Positions 37,928 to 46,790 of a DNA stretch of 64,000 nt are shown here, in pieces (the stretch's first letter is position 1; each line of letters starts with the position of its first letter). The translations under genes and the position numbers were made by a program. The stretch comes from Pokkaliibacter sp046614695. Its GTDB lineage: Bacteria; Pseudomonadota; Gammaproteobacteria; Pseudomonadales; Balneatricaceae. Location: NCBI RefSeq assembly GCF_046614695.1, contig NZ_JBKKHQ010000009.1, positions 1 to 64,000 of the forward strand, given 5' to 3'. The notes beneath the pieces were generated by a model, which worked only from the letters and a program-made list of their open reading frames with translations, had not been told where the DNA came from and made no database searches.

Positions 37928-38431
37928 TTACTTGCAAGTGCCTGGCGCACGGCAGGCACAGGTCGAAGGCACATGGCAGGGATGATTCTGGCAGCGCATC
38001 GCCTGTGATTCTGTGCCACCACCGGGGTACGCGCCGTAATGTTGCTCATACAAGGCAACGGTTTGGGCAAAGCCCTGCTTCAACGCCTCGTAATCGTCCT
38101 CACCGTAGATGCCAAAGTACGGGTAATGGTCGATAAAACGGCCAAATACCGCGTGGCAATCTTCACGGTAAGCACGGGTATCAAGGATGTGTGCGTGCCA
38201 GAGCGCATCCACTTGCTTGCTTGGCACGAATGCCACTGAGGGATAAAAACATTTGAGGCTAAGGAAGCGACGGTATTCCAGCTCAGCGACGTCCCATTCC
38301 TCCACTGTCATTTCTGCCTCAGACGAGGCCGTGTATTTGTGTTTAAGACGCTGAAAATCGAGTTTGCTTACTTGCATTTCCAGACCGTCTGCGGCCAAAA
38401 GAGGCTGTTGCAACTGAATAAGAGCAGTCAT
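37928..38431 (-). CDS. glycine-rich-domain-containing-protein-like (GRDP-like) protein
   Basis: 167 residues, ATG preceded by AGGAG. The core VDALWHAHILDTRAYREDCHAVFGRFIDHYPYFGIYGEDDYEAL matches the bacterial GRDP-like family, in which the (D)xxWHxHxxxxxxYxxxC pattern is conserved and function is unknown. The C-terminal 23 residues are unusually cysteine-rich (six Cys in CQNHPCHVPSTCACRAPGTC). It sits between a 93-residue gene and a 41-residue peptide gene on the same strand, all closely spaced, so an operon is likely. Confidence 0.7.
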   Translation of the reverse strand: MTALIQLQQPLLAADGLEMQVSKLDFQRLKHKYTASSEAEMTVEEWDVAELEYRRFLSLKCFYPSVAFVPSKQVDALWHAHILDTRAYREDCHAVFGRFIDHYPYFGIYGEDDYEALKQGFAQTVALYEQHYGAYPGGGTESQAMRCQNHPCHVPSTCACRAPGTCK

Positions 38432-38466
38432 CGGTATTTCTCCTGAGAGTTAACGGATTAGCAGGT

Positions 38467-38748
38467 TCAAGACATAGGAACCCGCCTTCGTTTCAGCTCA
38501 CGCTCGAAACATTGGCGACTGACCAGACTTAAGGGGTGGAAGCCTTCGGCATCGATGATATAGAGCAAACGCCAGGCGTAGCCCAGCTTAAAACGCACGA
38601 TATGGCTGCAAGAACGCACACGCTTGCCGCCAAGGACCGTAAAGGACGTCCCTGCTTGCAAGGCGTGATCAATATCAAGGGCTTTATGTTGATGGCAAAG
38701 GCTGACCTGATGCGGGCAGCGGCTAAGCACGTTTTCGATGGTATTCAT
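38467..38748 (-). CDS. 93-residue protein of unknown function
   Basis: ATG at 38748 with GAGGAG 6 nt upstream. Four cysteines and several histidines are in the first half (RCPHQVSLCHQHKALDIDH). The second half, HIVRFKLGYAWRLLYIIDAEGFHPLSLVSRQCFERELKRRR, has the alternating strand/helix look of small RelE/ParE-like folds, but I see no antitoxin partner and do not assign it. It is the first gene of the presumed three-gene unit. Confidence 0.6.
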   Translation of the reverse strand: MNTIENVLSRCPHQVSLCHQHKALDIDHALQAGTSFTVLGGKRVRSCSHIVRFKLGYAWRLLYIIDAEGFHPLSLVSRQCFERELKRRRVPMS

Positions 38749-38809
38749 GGCTGGCTCCTCGGTGACGTTGGAGCCAGTATTGGTTAGTGGAATCCACTAC
38801 CAAGGGGGT

Positions 38810-39505
38810 TTATCGCAAATCATCCAATAAATTATCAAAGTCTTGAGCCTCGTGATAATCACGCACAATCAGCCGCTGATACTTCTGCAAAATAGTATTC
38901 TGAGTGTGCAGTTTGCTGGCCAGCTTATGCGCCTGTTCCAGTTCACCATTTAGGTAGTGCGCCATCATGCTGTCGCCTTGAGATAAGGCCGCCGTCTGGC
39001 AGGCGAGCGCGCGAAGCAGGTTACCGCCGTAATCACTCAGCCCCATTTGCGGGAACACGTTGTTATCGAAAGGATTCGGCAAACGTTCTTGCGTGAGATC
39101 CACCGATGAGCCAAGCAAATCAAGAACCTGCAACAGCTCGTGGCGAATTAACCCAACGTTCGCAACGGACTGCCTCTCCAGCAACAAACTTCGGGCACGA
39201 TCAGCGTGGCCTGCGCGTGCCGCAGAGTCTTTAAATAGGCTCACTACGGTTTTGGGTTCGCCGAAGAGCCCCTGCAGAATAATGGCATTACTCAGTACTG
39301 TCAGGGCTTTACCAGGTAGCGTTATGCGCTGACGACTACCGGCAGCATAATTGTTACCCTCTTTCTGCAGAGGCAGCACACCCTGCTTGTTAAGCGCAGT
39401 CGCCAACGTACTGACCGCATTCTTAAACACAGTATGTTTAGCTAAAACGATGCCAAACAACCGCTCTACCGCCTCGGCCTGTGTAAAGTACCCTTCAGTA
39501 ACCAC
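38810..39505 (-). CDS. 231-residue protein of unknown function
   Basis: The GTG start at 39505 overlaps the end of the upstream gene by 11 nt, with GGAG 7 nt before it. No signal peptide or membrane helix; mostly helical and soluble (VFKNAVSTLATALNKQG, ARAGHADRARSLLLERQSVANV, GELEQAHKLASKLHTQNTILQKYQRLIVRDYHEA). No family recognised. It is the last gene of a tightly overlapping three-gene unit. Confidence 0.65.
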   Translation of the reverse strand: MVTEGYFTQAEAVERLFGIVLAKHTVFKNAVSTLATALNKQGVLPLQKEGNNYAAGSRQRITLPGKALTVLSNAIILQGLFGEPKTVVSLFKDSAARAGHADRARSLLLERQSVANVGLIRHELLQVLDLLGSSVDLTQERLPNPFDNNVFPQMGLSDYGGNLLRALACQTAALSQGDSMMAHYLNGELEQAHKLASKLHTQNTILQKYQRLIVRDYHEAQDFDNLLDDLR

Positions 39506-39836
39506 ACGACATCTCCAGCAACTCAGAAACGCGGATCCGTGAAGTTAATGGCAATGGCTGCTCACTAATTCGGGTAGCCTGAGTGAACCAGTCTCTGGTA
39601 TAGCAGCTTTTATGACGTCGATATTCCTCAACCACTCCCATGCAGTAACCAGCACGCAAAGCTTCTGAGACCGAAGTTGTCAGACCTGCTGCTAGCCGCT
39701 TTTGATCGCGCTGAGCATAAATGCCGACCACTTCTTTACAACTTTGGATCAGATACTCAGGGCTTTCAGCCGCCTTAGCTGACGTTAATAAAAAACAACT
39801 CACGACACAGGCAAGCACGACATTAAGACGTTTCAT
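39495..39836 (-). CDS. small secreted protein, Rap1a/Tai-like
   Basis: 113 residues with a Sec signal peptide (MKRLNVVLACVVSCFLLTSAKA). The mature part has LIQSCKEVVGIYAQRD and SEALRAGYCMGVVEEYRRHKSCY, plus a late cysteine (LEMSCGY). The pattern of cysteines around ALRAGYCMG resembles Rap1a/Tai-type proteins, some of which are immunity proteins to type VI amidase effectors. The resemblance is loose and no effector is seen nearby. The start overlaps the membrane gene stop by ATGA. Confidence 0.6.
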   Translation of the reverse strand: MKRLNVVLACVVSCFLLTSAKAAESPEYLIQSCKEVVGIYAQRDQKRLAAGLTTSVSEALRAGYCMGVVEEYRRHKSCYTRDWFTQATRISEQPLPLTSRIRVSELLEMSCGY

Positions 39837-40417
39837 AGGCTGGCCTCCTTGACCACAACAGAGACCTCAGGTGCATACGGTTCCTTCTTTTCTTCAGAGG
39901 GAGGTGCTGTAGGAGCTTTAACTGGTTTATTTGAGGCGCGTCTAACATATTGGGAGGTAGGTATTGCCAGAAAGATAGCCAGAAGACTCAACCCGTACTC
40001 TACCAGCTTGTCGGCAGGCTCAATGACTTCGAGCTGTAATAGAAATTCATTTATCTCCCCAATGGAGTATAGATAAATGAACAACATACCGAGCACAGCA
40101 TAAATAACGCCGTAAAAGATGCCTTGAAAAGCGAACAAACGCGAAAGTCCAGCCCAGAACCCCCATCCGAAGTGTCGGCAGTAATGTATATGTCGTCGCA
40201 ATAATAGAAGTGAGAAAAGCAGAAAACCCCATTCTGCCCATGAGAGATCTGCCAGTCCTTCATGGTATTCGAAAAAAGACCAAATAATCTGGATCAACGA
40301 CACCAGACCTAGTAGCCAAATAGCAAGGGTAATGATTCCCTTGAATAGCACGCTAAAATAATAGGCGACCCCTACATCGACTCGAGCCAGTAGTGATAAA
40401 GGTTGAGCTTTTTCCAT
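39833..40417 (-). CDS. membrane protein of unknown function
   Basis: 194 residues with four hydrophobic stretches (FKGIITLAIWLLGLVSLIQII, WGFLLFSLLLL, FYGVIYAVLGMLFIYLYSI, LSLLAIFLAIPTSQYV). A proline- and charge-rich cytoplasmic tail follows (KPVKAPTAPPSEEKKEPYAP). It is the first of three overlapping genes. No family recognised. The 210 bp upstream, to hsdS, have an inverted repeat GGAGCACGG/CCGTGCTCTCC (about 40560-40622) that may terminate hsdS. Confidence 0.65.
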   Translation of the reverse strand: MEKAQPLSLLARVDVGVAYYFSVLFKGIITLAIWLLGLVSLIQIIWSFFEYHEGLADLSWAEWGFLLFSLLLLRRHIHYCRHFGWGFWAGLSRLFAFQGIFYGVIYAVLGMLFIYLYSIGEINEFLLQLEVIEPADKLVEYGLSLLAIFLAIPTSQYVRRASNKPVKAPTAPPSEEKKEPYAPEVSVVVKEASL

Positions 40418-40627
40418 GGTGCGTCCCTGTTCTTTATGATCTGTTGTTTTTGTTATTTCTCGCTCGAAATCTGAAAAGTCCAGAGCGGAGTCCTTACTTT
40501 TTTGCTAATGCCTAAGACACCTTTGCTGGATGATAGAAAAGCTCATTTAACGTAGCTCCGGAGCACGGCGCGGGCTGTGTGCCGACGGTCCAAATCTGGG
40601 TGCGAATGGGCATCCGTGCTCTCCTGC

Positions 40628-42349
40628 TTAAGCCACGGCCTGCTCAACCAGCGCACTGGCCAGATGCTCGTGCACCTGCCGGGCCTGGTTAAGGCGGGCT
40701 TTGAGTTGGTCACAGAGCGCCATCAGTTGGTCGACTTTGGCGACGATGCGGTGTTGTTCGGCGAGAGGGGGTAAAGCGAACCACGTTGATTTAATGATGT
40801 CAGTGTTCAGGTTTGGTTGACCTTGACCGCGTGATGCAATCGTCAAAAACCATTTGGTTAGTGTCTTGAGGTATAGGTAGAGATACTCATCAAAAACCAG
40901 ATCACTTTTCTCTATAAACGCGGCAACTCCATCATTGAAGCTCGCTGGAAAATTGCAAATTCCGGGAACCCCTAAAGTTGCACCGCTATTTGTTAGAAGA
41001 ACCGTTTGAGCGTCGATGTATCGTGTCTTTTTAAGGCCTGCTTCCTTTATTGTTGAGCTGTAGCCTTCCAAATATTTTCCTTTAATAGCCGTGATGTCGG
41101 CCACCTTAAGAAATGGAATGTCTCCGCCGTAGAACTGAGGGTCTCCCGCTGGACGTGGTGATCCCCCTCTGACCACTTCAGCGATTTCGGACATTCTCAC
41201 CCAGTTCCAGTTAGTAGGGATGCAGACCTTCATTTCATCAAGACCTGAAAAATCGATTGCCTCCTTAGACTCACGAATTCTGCCACTTCTTCTTAACTCA
41301 TTACGCTGGTGAGCAAGCTCTTTGACTAGATCCTCGCCAGCCGGCTCATCACTAGGATCTTGCGGCACCAGCTTGCCCATCACCGCCAAGTGCAGCAGGG
41401 TTTGCTTGAGGGCGTCGATGCTGGATTCGGTGGTGAACAGGGTGTGGAAGTGCTCGGCCAAGCGCTGCCAGCTTTGCGCAAAGTCTGCAGCATCGCTGGC
41501 CTGCGTCAGACTGCCCAGCAGCGCTTGCACCAGTTGGGTATGGGCGCTGTCGGCATCGGCCTGACGGGCTTCCAGCCGGTCGCACAGGGCCATCAGCTCA
41601 TCGACTTTGGCGACGATGCGGTGTTGCTCGGCGAGTGGCGGGATTGCAAATGGCAAAGGTCTTAACTTGGCCAGTGAGACATTTGCAATGTTCGTGGTCT
41701 GACTCGCACTATCAATCAGGATGCTTCTTGCATGTGGGGTCCGCAGCAAAGCCATAACAAATCGAGGTTCGATTAGCACCGGCCGCAAAACCCCGAGGAA
41801 TCCACCAAACGTTGTTTTTTGCTTCAGCTCAGAGCCAATCAGTGCAACTTTCCCAACAAGCTCTCGGCTGTTCGCCATCGACATAACTATGTCATGAGGT
41901 TCTACGTACTGGTCATTTCGAGAGACGAAGCTTTCTCGAATGTAGAGAAGGTCATCCCATTCAATCTCGTCTTGCACATTTGCGGTGCGCAGACACGCAA
42001 CACGGTCGGATTCAGGCTCTTTTGATTTCTCGCTCGCGGGAAAAGTGATACCGCGCACAATCTCTACAACCTGCCCTAACGCAGCTACTGCCCAGCTGGA
42101 GGGTATTTCGTAAGAAGCCTCAGCTAACTCTTCTTGTGTAGCCCTCGCTTTCTTGATCTTCCCCTCAGCCACCAATCGCGCCTTTTCTTCAGCAATCCGC
42201 TTGAGCAACTCGCTGGCCGGCTCATCACTCGCATCTTGCGGCACCAGCTTGCCGCGCACCGCCAGCTCCAGAATCAGCTCACGCAGCTTCTTGATGCCAT
42301 TGGGTGCGCCGGCCAGTAGCGGCAGGTTGTCGGTCAGCACTGCGCTCAT
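40628..42349 (-). CDS. hsdS: type I restriction-modification specificity subunit
   Basis: The DNA-recognition subunit, 573 residues with the expected two-fold architecture. Conserved regions recur: LRELILELAVRGKLVPQDASDEPA near residue 22 and LKQTLLHLAVMGKLVPQDPSDEPA near 325; LPPLAEQHRIVAKVDELMALCD near 238 and again near 528. The two target recognition domains lie between (about 60-235 and 360-525). The second is visibly AT-richer than its surroundings, as expected for exchangeable domains. The start overlaps the hsdM stop by 4 nt. Confidence 0.95.
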   Translation of the reverse strand: MSAVLTDNLPLLAGAPNGIKKLRELILELAVRGKLVPQDASDEPASELLKRIAEEKARLVAEGKIKKARATQEELAEASYEIPSSWAVAALGQVVEIVRGITFPASEKSKEPESDRVACLRTANVQDEIEWDDLLYIRESFVSRNDQYVEPHDIVMSMANSRELVGKVALIGSELKQKTTFGGFLGVLRPVLIEPRFVMALLRTPHARSILIDSASQTTNIANVSLAKLRPLPFAIPPLAEQHRIVAKVDELMALCDRLEARQADADSAHTQLVQALLGSLTQASDAADFAQSWQRLAEHFHTLFTTESSIDALKQTLLHLAVMGKLVPQDPSDEPAGEDLVKELAHQRNELRRSGRIRESKEAIDFSGLDEMKVCIPTNWNWVRMSEIAEVVRGGSPRPAGDPQFYGGDIPFLKVADITAIKGKYLEGYSSTIKEAGLKKTRYIDAQTVLLTNSGATLGVPGICNFPASFNDGVAAFIEKSDLVFDEYLYLYLKTLTKWFLTIASRGQGQPNLNTDIIKSTWFALPPLAEQHRIVAKVDQLMALCDQLKARLNQARQVHEHLASALVEQAVA

Positions 42350-43830
42350 GCGTCACGCTCCGCCGCCTGTGCGGCAAATGCCTCGGCCAGCATGGCCTTG
42401 AGCTGGTCGCGCAGTTCGCCGATCTCGCCTTGCAGCGCGGCGTAGTCACGCAGCAGTTCGTCCGGGTCGTGGCTGATCTGCTCGCCGACATGCGGGTTCT
42501 TGCAGTCGAGGTTCCAGTTGCGGTTTTGCAGCTCGTCGAAGCTGACCTTCCAGGCAAATTCGTTCTCCTGCCGCGCGGCAAAGCCATCGGCCTCGCTGCC
42601 CCACCAGGCTTCTTCGACGGCGAACTCTTCGACGCGCATGGGCCTGGTCTTGGAGTAGCTTTTGTAACCGGCCGGGTACTGGTGCTCGTAGAACCACACG
42701 TGCTTGGTCGGCGTGCCCTTGGTGAAGAACAGCAGGTTAGTCTTGATGCCGGTGTAAGGGTTGAACACGCCGTTGGGCAGGCGAACGATGGTGTGCAGGT
42801 TGCATTCGGTCAGCAGTTTTTCCTTGATGCGGCTTTTTATGCCTTCACCAAAGAGGAAGCCGTCCGGCAGCACCACGGCGGCACGGCCTCCGTCTTTCAG
42901 CAGGTGCATGATCAGCACCAGGAACAGGTCGGCGGTTTCGCGGGTACGAAAGGCGGTGGGGAAGTTGGTTTCGATGCCGTCTTCTTCCATACCGCCGAAC
43001 GGCGGGTTAGCGACGATGCACTCGACCCGCTCGCTACGCTCCCAGCTGATCAACGGGCGGCCCAGGGTATTATCGTGACGAATCTGGTTCGGCACCTCGA
43101 TGCCGTGCAGGATCATATTGGTGGTGGCCAGCAGGTGCGGCAGCGGCTTTTTCTCCACACCGAAAATACTCGCCTGCAGAGCGCGTTCATCCTCAGCCGT
43201 TTTCACATAACGGCTGCGTTTGTGCTCAATGGTACAGGTGAGGAATCCGCCGGTGCCACAGGCCGGGTCCATCACTTTTTCGTCCAGTTTCGGGTCAACC
43301 ATGCGCACCATAAATTCGGTGACCGGGCGCGGGGTGTAGAACTCACCGGCGTTACCGGCGTTCTGCAAGTCGCGCAGCAGTTGCTCGTACATATCGCCAA
43401 AGGCGTGACGTTCCTGCGCCCTGTTAAAGTCCACCCCTTCCTGAATCTTGTTGATCACCTGACGGATCAACTGGCCGGACTTCATGTAGTTGTAAGCATC
43501 CTCAAATACGCCACGCACCACATAGGCCGAAGGTGTCTGGCTGTATTCCTGCAGGTTCTGCAAGCGAGGGAAGAGATCATTATCAATAAAGCTTTTCAGA
43601 TCATCGCCGGTAATCCCTTCAGGATTTGCCGCCCAGGTACGCCAGCGGCAACTTTGTGGCAGCGGCGAGCGGTAATCGTCATCCAGCAGCTCCCATTCCT
43701 GCTCGCGGTCGTCGAAGATTTTCAGGAAGAGCATCCACACCAGCTGGCCGATACGCTGGGCATCGCCGTCGACGCCGACGTCTTTACGCATAATGTCCTG
43801 AATGGATTTGATGGTGCTGCTAATGGACAT
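42346..43830 (-). CDS. hsdM: type I restriction-modification methyltransferase subunit
   Basis: An N6-adenine methyltransferase, 494 residues from the ATG at 43830 (AAGG upstream). The N-terminal HsdM helical domain reads ISSTIKSIQDIMRKDVGVDGDAQRIGQLVWMLFLKIFDD. The catalytic motifs are MDPACGTGGFLT (near residue 187) and NPPFGG (near 272). It partners with HsdS and HsdR. A long open frame on the opposite strand (42304-44040) is a shadow of this gene's codon structure. Confidence 0.96.
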   Translation of the reverse strand: MSISSTIKSIQDIMRKDVGVDGDAQRIGQLVWMLFLKIFDDREQEWELLDDDYRSPLPQSCRWRTWAANPEGITGDDLKSFIDNDLFPRLQNLQEYSQTPSAYVVRGVFEDAYNYMKSGQLIRQVINKIQEGVDFNRAQERHAFGDMYEQLLRDLQNAGNAGEFYTPRPVTEFMVRMVDPKLDEKVMDPACGTGGFLTCTIEHKRSRYVKTAEDERALQASIFGVEKKPLPHLLATTNMILHGIEVPNQIRHDNTLGRPLISWERSERVECIVANPPFGGMEEDGIETNFPTAFRTRETADLFLVLIMHLLKDGGRAAVVLPDGFLFGEGIKSRIKEKLLTECNLHTIVRLPNGVFNPYTGIKTNLLFFTKGTPTKHVWFYEHQYPAGYKSYSKTRPMRVEEFAVEEAWWGSEADGFAARQENEFAWKVSFDELQNRNWNLDCKNPHVGEQISHDPDELLRDYAALQGEIGELRDQLKAMLAEAFAAQAAERDA

Positions 43831-43951
43831 GGAAAACCTTATGTGTTCAGGGCTCATTCACTGAGCATCGGTGCCGCTGCTGGTATATGCGGCGGCGACT
43901 TATCGATGTATTGGTTGCGGGGCTGGCGGCATCGGCTTCGGGCCTTGGGCG

Positions 43952-46327
43952 TTAGCCTGCCTTTTCCGGCATCTGGTAAAGCGCATGTTCGAGCTCGGCA
44001 ATGGCGTGCAGGTATCCGGGCTTGCCGCCAAAGGCACTGACCAGCTCCATCGGTGCGCCAATGGTCGTAAAAGGGGCCAATTTTAGCACTCTAATATCTT
44101 CAATATGTTCAATGCCGGTATCGGCGTATTTATCGAGCAAGGCTTCCAGCACTTGCCGTGCGGCACCAGAGTATCGGGTGAAGTAGTTACGCTTTTTCAC
44201 CTGTTCGGCACGCTCTTGACGGCTCAGTGGCGGCTGGTCGAAGGCGATGTGGCAAATCAGGTCAAACGGGTCGAGGGGTTGTCCACGTTTAGCTTCAACC
44301 TCCTCTGCCAGTGCTTCCCACATCACGCCCTGGGCAGCCAATTCGTCGATGATGGCTTTCTTTTGTTCGGTATCATTCCAGCGACGCAGAAAATCATCCA
44401 GCGAAGCAAACTGCTTTTGCACCGCCGTGCGGGTGAAATCGCGCAGGGATTCGGTAATCAGTTTGCCGTCCGGCCCGTAATACTGAACGCGCTCGGCCAC
44501 AACATGCACAGCCACATTGTTGATCACGTAGCGGACGCGCTTTTGGCCTGCGTCATCGCCAGTCAGATCGGTGTTATCAGTGCCAGTTACCCCTTCGCCA
44601 CCGTCGATAACATCATCCTGTTCTTCCGGCGGTACGGGGGGCTCATCCGCCGATGGGCTGTAGATGACGACGGGCTCACCATCGAAGGCGGGGTCCGCAA
44701 ATAGCTCGGTGGCCTTTTTAAAGTCCATGATGGTAAACCAGTATTTACCGTACTCTTCGTTAATCCGTGTGCCACGGCCGATAATCTGCTTGAACTCCGT
44801 CATGGAACGGATGTGCTGATCCAGCACCACCAGCTTGCAGGTTTGCGCATCCACACCGGTCGTCATCAGTTTGCTGGTGGTAGTAATGACCGGATAACGC
44901 ACTTCAGGGTTAATAAAGTTATCCAGCTCGGCTTTGCCTTCTTTTTCATCGCCGGTAATGCGCATGACGTATTTACGGTTTTCCGCCATACGTTGGGGGT
45001 TAAGGTTCACCAGCGCCTGACGCATGCGCTCGGCGTGGTTGATATCGTCACAAAAGACGATGGTTTTCTGGTAAGGGCCTGTCGCCTGCAGAAATTGGGT
45101 GACTTTACGGGCAACCTCATAAGTCCGTGCCTCAATCACCAGCTGGCGGTCCATATCGTTGAGGTTGTAGATACGGTCTTCGATCAGCTCGCCGTTTTTA
45201 TCGCGCATACCTTTGGGCGGACGCCAGCCTTGCAGGTCTTTATCAAAATCAATGCGCACAACTTTGTATGGCGCCAGAAAGCCATCTTCAATGCCTTGCT
45301 TCAGGGTGTAGCTGTACACCGGCTCACCAAAATAGGTGATGCTGGAAACTTCGCGAGTTTCTTTCGGCGTGGCAGTCAGGCCGATGTGTGTCGCGCTGGT
45401 GAAGTAATCAAGAATTTCACGCCATGCTGACTCTTCAGAGGCGCTGCCACGGTGGCACTCGTCGATGACGATCAGATCGAAAAAGTCCGGGGAAAACTGC
45501 TTGTAGACGTTGCGCTCTTCTTCACTGCCCGTGACGGCCTGATAGAGCGACAGATAAACCTCGTAGGATTTATCAATCTGGCGTTTGGCAATTTTGGTCA
45601 TCGCCTGACCAAAGGGCTTGAAGTCGTTGTTTTTGGTCTGATCGACCAGAATATTGCGGTCAGCGAGGAATAAAATGCGTTTCTTCTGACCGGACTTCCA
45701 TAACCGCCAGATAATCTGAAAGGCGGTGTAGGTTTTGCCTGTGCCGGTCGCCATCACCAGCAGTAGGCGATCTTGCCCGCGGGCGACGGCTTCTACAGTG
45801 CGATTGATCGCATTGGCTTGATAGTAGCGGGGTGAGCGTCCTGAACCGTCATCGTAATAAGGCGCTTCAATTTTCTCTCGGGCATCACCTTCCAGCCCTT
45901 TCCACTGGCAGTAGCGTTGCCACAGTTCGCTGGGCGAGGGAAATTCCTGAAGCGTCAGTTCGGTTTCGACCTTGTCACCTGTGCCGGTGCGATCATGAAA
46001 GAGGAAACCATCACCATTGCTGGAAAACACGAAAGGCACGTCCAGCGCATCGGCATAGCCAAGGGCTTGCTGCATGCCTGCTCCGATGGAGTGTTTATTG
46101 TCTTTAGCTTCGATAACCGCAATAGGCAGGTTGGGCTGATGGTAGAGAATGTAGTCAGCGCGACGTGATTCGCCGCGGCTATGAAGTTTACCCCGGACAA
46201 TAATTCGCCCTTTGGTAAAGCTGACTTCTTCCCGAATTTGTCGCTGCAAATCCCATCCCGCGGACGTAATAGCAGGGGTAATAAACTTGCTGCAGATATC
46301 ACGTTCGCTCAGCGACTTTTTGTTCAT
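43952..46327 (-). CDS. hsdR: type I restriction-modification endonuclease/translocase subunit
   Basis: 791 residues from MNKKSLSERD (a GTG 21 bp upstream is an alternative; neither ribosome site is decisive). The N-terminal nuclease has ADYILYHQPNLPIAVIEAKDN (the D...ExK site). The SF2 motor has Walker A MATGTGKT (about 192-199), DECHRG, GLTATP and QIIGRGTRINEEYGK. It resembles EcoEI/EcoAI-type (type IB) R subunits in length and motif spelling. It is the first gene in the order R-M-S, intact, so the system appears functional. A 23-bp palindrome lies about 140 bp upstream. Confidence 0.95.
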   Translation of the reverse strand: MNKKSLSERDICSKFITPAITSAGWDLQRQIREEVSFTKGRIIVRGKLHSRGESRRADYILYHQPNLPIAVIEAKDNKHSIGAGMQQALGYADALDVPFVFSSNGDGFLFHDRTGTGDKVETELTLQEFPSPSELWQRYCQWKGLEGDAREKIEAPYYDDGSGRSPRYYQANAINRTVEAVARGQDRLLLVMATGTGKTYTAFQIIWRLWKSGQKKRILFLADRNILVDQTKNNDFKPFGQAMTKIAKRQIDKSYEVYLSLYQAVTGSEEERNVYKQFSPDFFDLIVIDECHRGSASEESAWREILDYFTSATHIGLTATPKETREVSSITYFGEPVYSYTLKQGIEDGFLAPYKVVRIDFDKDLQGWRPPKGMRDKNGELIEDRIYNLNDMDRQLVIEARTYEVARKVTQFLQATGPYQKTIVFCDDINHAERMRQALVNLNPQRMAENRKYVMRITGDEKEGKAELDNFINPEVRYPVITTTSKLMTTGVDAQTCKLVVLDQHIRSMTEFKQIIGRGTRINEEYGKYWFTIMDFKKATELFADPAFDGEPVVIYSPSADEPPVPPEEQDDVIDGGEGVTGTDNTDLTGDDAGQKRVRYVINNVAVHVVAERVQYYGPDGKLITESLRDFTRTAVQKQFASLDDFLRRWNDTEQKKAIIDELAAQGVMWEALAEEVEAKRGQPLDPFDLICHIAFDQPPLSRQERAEQVKKRNYFTRYSGAARQVLEALLDKYADTGIEHIEDIRVLKLAPFTTIGAPMELVSAFGGKPGYLHAIAELEHALYQMPEKAG

Positions 46328-46463
46328 TCCCCTGTCCCGCTTTATCACTTGTTATGAGTTAGAACTTTTTCATTACTTCTAAAAGATCCGGAATACATCA
46401 AGCCCGAGTGTCCTTCACGTCAAATTGAGAGGCATTAACTTGGAACCCAATAATAGCCAAATC

Positions 46464-46486
46464 ATTGTTTCAGCGTCTGAAACAAT
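46464..46486. promoter_or_regulatory. perfect palindrome upstream of hsdR
   Basis: ATTGTTTCAG-CGT-CTGAAACAAT has 10-bp perfect inverted arms, in the AT-rich region between hsdR and tRNA-Pro. It is a candidate operator for the restriction genes; no adjacent regulator gene is present. Confidence 0.45.
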
Positions 46487-46589
46487 ATCCAACCACTAAA
46501 CAGAGGTAAAGAACTCAGAGAGGTAGATTAGCTTTTGTAACTGCGGAAATAACTGTTGTGTTAAACAAAAGCCTGTTTGTTGATGCAAT

Positions 46590-46628
46590 AAAAAAGCCGA
46601 TCCTGTACGTGACAGAATCGGCTTTTTT
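46590..46628. terminator. terminator after the tRNA-Pro pair
   Basis: AAAAAGCCGAT and ATCGGCTTTTTT form the stem, just beyond the 3' end of the second tRNA-Pro on the minus strand. T-runs occur in both directions. Confidence 0.88.
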
Positions 46629-46635
46629 AAAGAAT

Positions 46636-46712
46636 TGGTCGGGACGGCAGGATTTGAACCTGCGACCCCTTGCACCCCATGCAAGTGCGCTACCAGACTG
46701 CGCTACGCCCCG
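46636..46712 (-). tRNA. tRNA-Pro (GGG anticodon), copy 2
   Basis: Minus strand CGGGGCGTAGCGCAGTCTGG, anticodon loop ATGGGGT (anticodon GGG), T-arm GGTTCAAATCC, encoded CCA. The 77 nt are identical to the copy at 46791-46867. Confidence 0.95.
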
Positions 46713-46790
46713 AATTCTTTGTTGAGATACCAGCTCGCACACCAGTAAGCTCACTGTTTACAAAGCAAGAGTAACCAACTGTGCTTTCGT

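Noticed and set aside
38467..38748. RelE/ParE toxin call for the 93-residue protein
   Set aside because: Only a vague fold-like pattern; no antitoxin gene overlaps or precedes it.
42304..44040. 578-codon open frame on the plus strand opposite hsdM
   Set aside because: It mirrors the codon structure of hsdM, has no recognisable domain and no ribosome site; hsdM motifs are unambiguous.
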